DNA of 6,443 nt from Bacillota bacterium (GTDB lineage Bacteria > Bacillota > Clostridia > Acetivibrionales > DSM-1351). Position 1 is the stretch's first letter. The number at the start of each line of letters is the position of its first letter. Where the stretch lies: the NCBI GenBank assembly GCA_023395575.1, contig JAEWZA010000119.1, forward strand, positions 1 to 6,443, written 5' to 3'. The notes beneath the pieces are model-generated. The model was not told the origin of the DNA and made no database searches. It was given only the letters and a program-made list of their open reading frames with translations. Below are positions 3,918 through 6,443 of the stretch, one piece after another. Position numbers and translations under genes: made by a program.

Positions 3918-5495
3918 CTAAATTGCATCACTAGTGGAAATTACCTTCCTCATCTCATCTCTTAAAGCTGGTTTTCTAGTATTTCCTGATATTATAGTAC
4001 CATAATAATGTTCAAACTCATCCTGTTCATTCAGATATATATAAATTCCCTGTACCAGAGAGCAGTAATAAGCTGCTCTTGCATACCTTGTCCTCTTAGC
4101 AGCATCTATATGGAACTGTATTATATCCTTTAGAATATTAATAGCACTTTGCAATAAATAGCTTTCACTTTCTAAGTATTGAAAGCCATCCACCATATCC
4201 GCTATTCCAGAAATTTTATCATGTTCTAATCCACCTATCAGCTCCTTTAGCACTACTGGAATATTTTCTCTGTCCTTGCCTCTTAGTGCTCTGTAGATTA
4301 GTGACTTAAAGGTATATTTCATATAATCGTGCCTTCTATATCCATCAGGTGTTAAGGCAGATTTAATCATATCATTTATACAACCTTCAGAGGATAGTAT
4401 TCTTAAAAGTATTTCGGTAGAGTAGTATCCATCACAAGTCTTAGCAAATGCAGTCATTTCCTTTACAAAATAATCTAGCCGCTTTATATTGTCGGCAAGT
4501 CTCCTAGCCTTCAAGTAGTAATCATGTTTATTAGGATATTTCTTAAAAAGACTAGTTGCAACATCCAACCCCTTGTCATATTGTTTTAACTCCTCATAGC
4601 AGCTTATCAGACTAATATTAAGAGCCTCCAGTATGCGTTCATTATCAATCCCCTTTAAAGCAGGAAGAATAATTTCAACAGCAGTGCTCCATTTGTGATG
4701 CTTTATATAGCCCTGCACTACATCATATGTGAAATTTTTACTATAGCATAACATACTTTCTGGCATTACTATTTCATCAAAAACTTTATTCTGTTTTATA
4801 TAAAAGCTTTTTAGGAGCTCATATAATTCATGCTGCATTGTCCAACATTCTGAGCATTCATTTATTTTATATCTGATAGCTTCCTCGATAAGATTAAGAT
4901 CTGTAAAGTAGTTAAATATACTTTCGGAATGTTTATTTCCACCACACATCCATACTTCTACAGCTTTAAATACTGACTGCCTTTTATCTGTTAAATAACC
5001 CGCAATAGATCTATAATATTCTTCAAATACTAAATCCCAATTAACATCTATATATACTAATGGGTCTGTTGTACCAAGAATTTCCTCATCACCCTCAGAC
5101 TCTTGCAGGCAATTAAACAGCATATCAAAGGTCTTAAGGGATACTTCAAACTCACTGTTTCTCGAAAACATTACCGCCAATTTATAAAGCTGTTCGAACT
5201 CTTCTGCCCATTTCGAAGAAGAATAATCTAACATGTCATCATAATCTGTATAATAATCTTCACAGTCTGGCTCTACATAGTATTTTTTATCTAAGCAATC
5301 CCTACAAAACCTTTCAACCCTCACTATAAAATTATTACTATCTCCTGCACAAACCTCGCTAAGTGCAGCTTGAGGGCTTATCCAGCGCGAGATAAATTCT
5401 ATACGTTCTTTCTCTGGTAATCTAATAAGAAGTTTATTTATTAACTCCACTAACTGTTCTTTTGATTTTTCTGCTAGATTATAATCAGCTATCAT
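3918..5495 (-). CDS. 525-aa helical-repeat (TPR-like) protein, function unknown
   Basis: A large soluble protein that I do not recognise as a named family. Residues 1-45 are helical (K-S-K-E-Q-L-V-E-L-I-N-K-L-L, then L-P-E-K-E-R-I-E-F-I-S-R-W-I). A cysteine and acid/tyrosine-rich patch follows at about 64-90 (R-F-C-R-D-C-L, then D-C-E-D-Y-Y-T-D-Y-D-D). The rest is helix pairs of the kind found in TPR or alpha-alpha superhelices, for example A-V-M-F-S-R-N-S-E-F-E-V-S-L-K-T-F at about 107-123 and Y-E-E-L-K-Q-Y-D-K-G-L-D-V-A-T-S-L-F-K-K-Y-P near residue 310. There is no signal peptide, membrane segment or enzyme motif, so a scaffold or partner-binding role is the best guess. GGGAG with a 7-nt spacer precedes the ATG. 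It is first in the probable operon with the 72-aa and YkgJ-type genes, with two candidate promoters upstream. Confidence 0.85.
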   Translation of the reverse strand: MIADYNLAEKSKEQLVELINKLLIRLPEKERIEFISRWISPQAALSEVCAGDSNNFIVRVERFCRDCLDKKYYVEPDCEDYYTDYDDMLDYSSSKWAEEFEQLYKLAVMFSRNSEFEVSLKTFDMLFNCLQESEGDEEILGTTDPLVYIDVNWDLVFEEYYRSIAGYLTDKRQSVFKAVEVWMCGGNKHSESIFNYFTDLNLIEEAIRYKINECSECWTMQHELYELLKSFYIKQNKVFDEIVMPESMLCYSKNFTYDVVQGYIKHHKWSTAVEIILPALKGIDNERILEALNISLISCYEELKQYDKGLDVATSLFKKYPNKHDYYLKARRLADNIKRLDYFVKEMTAFAKTCDGYYSTEILLRILSSEGCINDMIKSALTPDGYRRHDYMKYTFKSLIYRALRGKDRENIPVVLKELIGGLEHDKISGIADMVDGFQYLESESYLLQSAINILKDIIQFHIDAAKRTRYARAAYYCSLVQGIYIYLNEQDEFEHYYGTIISGNTRKPALRDEMRKVISTSDAI

Positions 5496-5538
5496 TTAAA
5501 CACTCCCTATCTTATAAGACTGCAAACTTTTCTGGATC

Positions 5539-5566
5539 AGTATATGCATTTTGTGTTACTTTGCAA
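5539..5566 (-). promoter_or_regulatory. promoter P2, proximal to the 525-aa gene
   Basis: Read on minus, TTGCAA (5561-5566) and TATACT (5539-5544) are 16 bp apart. The start of transcription would be near 5532, giving a leader of about 37 nt to the ATG at 5495, a normal length. This is the simpler of the two promoters for the three-gene unit. Confidence 0.45.
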
Positions 5567-5579
5567 ATTGCTAAAATTG

Positions 5580-5632
5580 AGTATTAATACTACCTTTCTA
5601 GGTCTTTTATTGAGGGCATGCGTGTTGCCTCA
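5580..5632 (-). promoter_or_regulatory. structured leader: hairpin, mini-ORF and palindrome
   Basis: TGAGG (5611-5615) and CCTCA (5628-5632) form a stem, lengthened by C5617-G5627 past a bulged G. On minus this stem contains GAGG (5628-5631), 8 nt ahead of an ATG (5617-5619) that opens a nine-codon frame, MPSIKDLER, ending at TAG 5590-5592. The stem would hide that ribosome binding site. A perfect 12-bp palindrome, AGTATTAATACT (5580-5591), overlaps the stop. The parts are seen directly; a regulatory role is inference. Confidence 0.3.
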
Positions 5633-5657
5633 CATTTTAAAGTAAATAAGAGTTCTT

Positions 5658-5686
5658 ATTATACAGTGTATATATTTTTTGATCAA
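5658..5686 (-). promoter_or_regulatory. promoter P1, strong sigma-A match
   Basis: Read on minus, TTGATC (5681-5686), a 17-bp spacer and a perfect TATAAT (5658-5663) make the best promoter in the window. Transcription would begin near 5651, leaving a leader of about 155 nt before the 525-aa gene. That leader contains a bulged hairpin, a possible nine-codon leader ORF and a 12-bp palindrome, which suggests regulation after initiation. The promoter lies just past the Fic stop codon at 5720, so the two genes need not share a transcript. Confidence 0.6.
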
Positions 5687-5719
5687 ACAAAAATTCAACA
5701 GATAAATCTAGAGAAATCT

Positions 5720-6443
5720 TTACTCAATAAAATCTGACAAGCCTTTGCGTTCCAATTTCATGTTATCAGCGAGAGCCATTGTTCTTTCCCATGTTTTTTC
5801 TGTTTCATATTTAAGAAACTCATAAAGTGGATTTAATTCCTCAGATTCATCAAACTTTTGCAGACACTCAAAGTACATCCGCTTATCCTCGTCATAGACG
5901 ATTAGTGGAGGATGATTCCGTATCATAAGATAATAATTCATAAGTGTTCTACCAACACGCCCGTTACCATCTGCGAAGGGATGGATATACTCAAATCTGG
6001 CATGAAGATAGGCAGAAGCTTTCAAAACATCCTTGCCCCCGTATTCACTTACTTCATCAATCAGCTCTGACAATTCACCCTCCACATTTTGGGCGGCAGA
6101 ACCAACTTCATTTACGCCAGTCACATAATCATGCTTTTTAAACTCGCCGGGGCGTTCCTCATTTACGATATATCTGCGTTCATCATACGTTCCCCCAGTC
6201 AGAACTCTGTGTATTTCTTTTACTAGATTCACACTCAAAGGCTTCCTTGCTACTATTTTCTCTTTGAGAAACTCATAGCAAAGTTTCTGATTATGCTGTT
6301 CAAACAGAGCACGTGGACTTCCTGTATAGCTCACAACTTTACCATTTTTAAAGATTTCTCTTGTATCATTATAGGTAATTTCATCGTTCTCTATCTTTCC
6401 GGAATGAAATGCGAATAGGATTCTAAAGCTTTCAAGATATTTT
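5720..6443 (-). CDS. Fic-domain protein, 5' end beyond the window
   Basis: A Fic-family enzyme, which by family knowledge usually transfers AMP from ATP to a hydroxyl side chain of a target protein. The catalytic motif H-P-F-A-D-G-N-G-R-V-G-R is intact, including the catalytic His and the GNGR phosphate-binding loop; it is about 154 residues into the visible part. Upstream of it is the typical R-P-G-E-F-K-K-H-D-Y-V-T-G. A GTG at 6332-6334 could be read as a start, but the frame stays open to the right edge and those extra 36 codons include S-G-K-I-E-N, which fits the (S/T)xxxE(G/N) self-inhibitory motif of Fic proteins. So the true start is outside the window and the protein carries its own inhibitor helix N-terminal to the Fic core. 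The C-terminal part (about 190-240) is helical, without a recognised extra domain. It may be a toxin-like or regulatory AMPylase; the target is unknown. Confidence 0.92.
   Translation of the reverse strand, partial: KYLESFRILFAFHSGKIENDEITYNDTREIFKNGKVVSYTGSPRALFEQHNQKLCYEFLKEKIVARKPLSVNLVKEIHRVLTGGTYDERRYIVNEERPGEFKKHDYVTGVNEVGSAAQNVEGELSELIDEVSEYGGKDVLKASAYLHARFEYIHPFADGNGRVGRTLMNYYLMIRNHPPLIVYDEDKRMYFECLQKFDESEELNPLYEFLKYETEKTWERTMALADNMKLERKGLSDFIE

Overview
The window looks like an accessory stretch of a low-GC Firmicute chromosome or element, most likely a clostridial lineage. The DNA is AT-rich, most genes start behind clear AGGAGG-type ribosome binding sites, and sigma-A-like promoters are visible. 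The families seen (DUF3888-like, YkgJ cysteine cluster, VIPA-leader serine recombinase, AlbA_2/RecG-like regulator, Fic) are all common in Clostridia. No rRNA, tRNA, CRISPR array or intact transposase was seen.

Layout: at the left edge lies the 3' part of a plus-strand DUF3888-like gene (2-259). It converges on a minus-strand 121-aa protein of unknown function (319-684). A 542-bp gene-free stretch (685-1226) follows. It is rich in repeats, dyads and short hairpins, and one minus-strand frame looks like eroded coding sequence. Every remaining gene is on the minus strand. Read in the direction of transcription from the right edge, they are: a Fic-domain protein running off the window (5720-6443); a gap with two candidate promoters and a structured leader (5496-5719); a tight three-gene group of a 525-aa helical protein, a 72-aa acidic protein and a YkgJ-type cysteine-cluster protein (5495 down to 3129); a hairpin terminator or attenuator (3035-3077); a small degenerate serine-recombinase-like protein (2601-3005); and an AlbA_2/HATPase/winged-helix regulator (1227-2513) with its own promoter and an operator-like inverted repeat.

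Working together: the three genes between 5495 and 3129 have gaps of only 39 and 21 bp and are bounded by promoters upstream and a terminator-like hairpin downstream, so they are probably one transcription unit. The Fic gene before them is likely a separate upstream unit. The regulator at 1227-2513 probably controls itself: a CTATCACT/AGTGATAG inverted repeat overlaps its promoter. The recombinase-like protein keeps the fold signature but lacks the catalytic Ser/Arg positions, so it is probably an accessory or regulatory relic. The least explained parts are the repeat-rich region 685-1226 and the operon of uncharacterised proteins next to the Fic gene.
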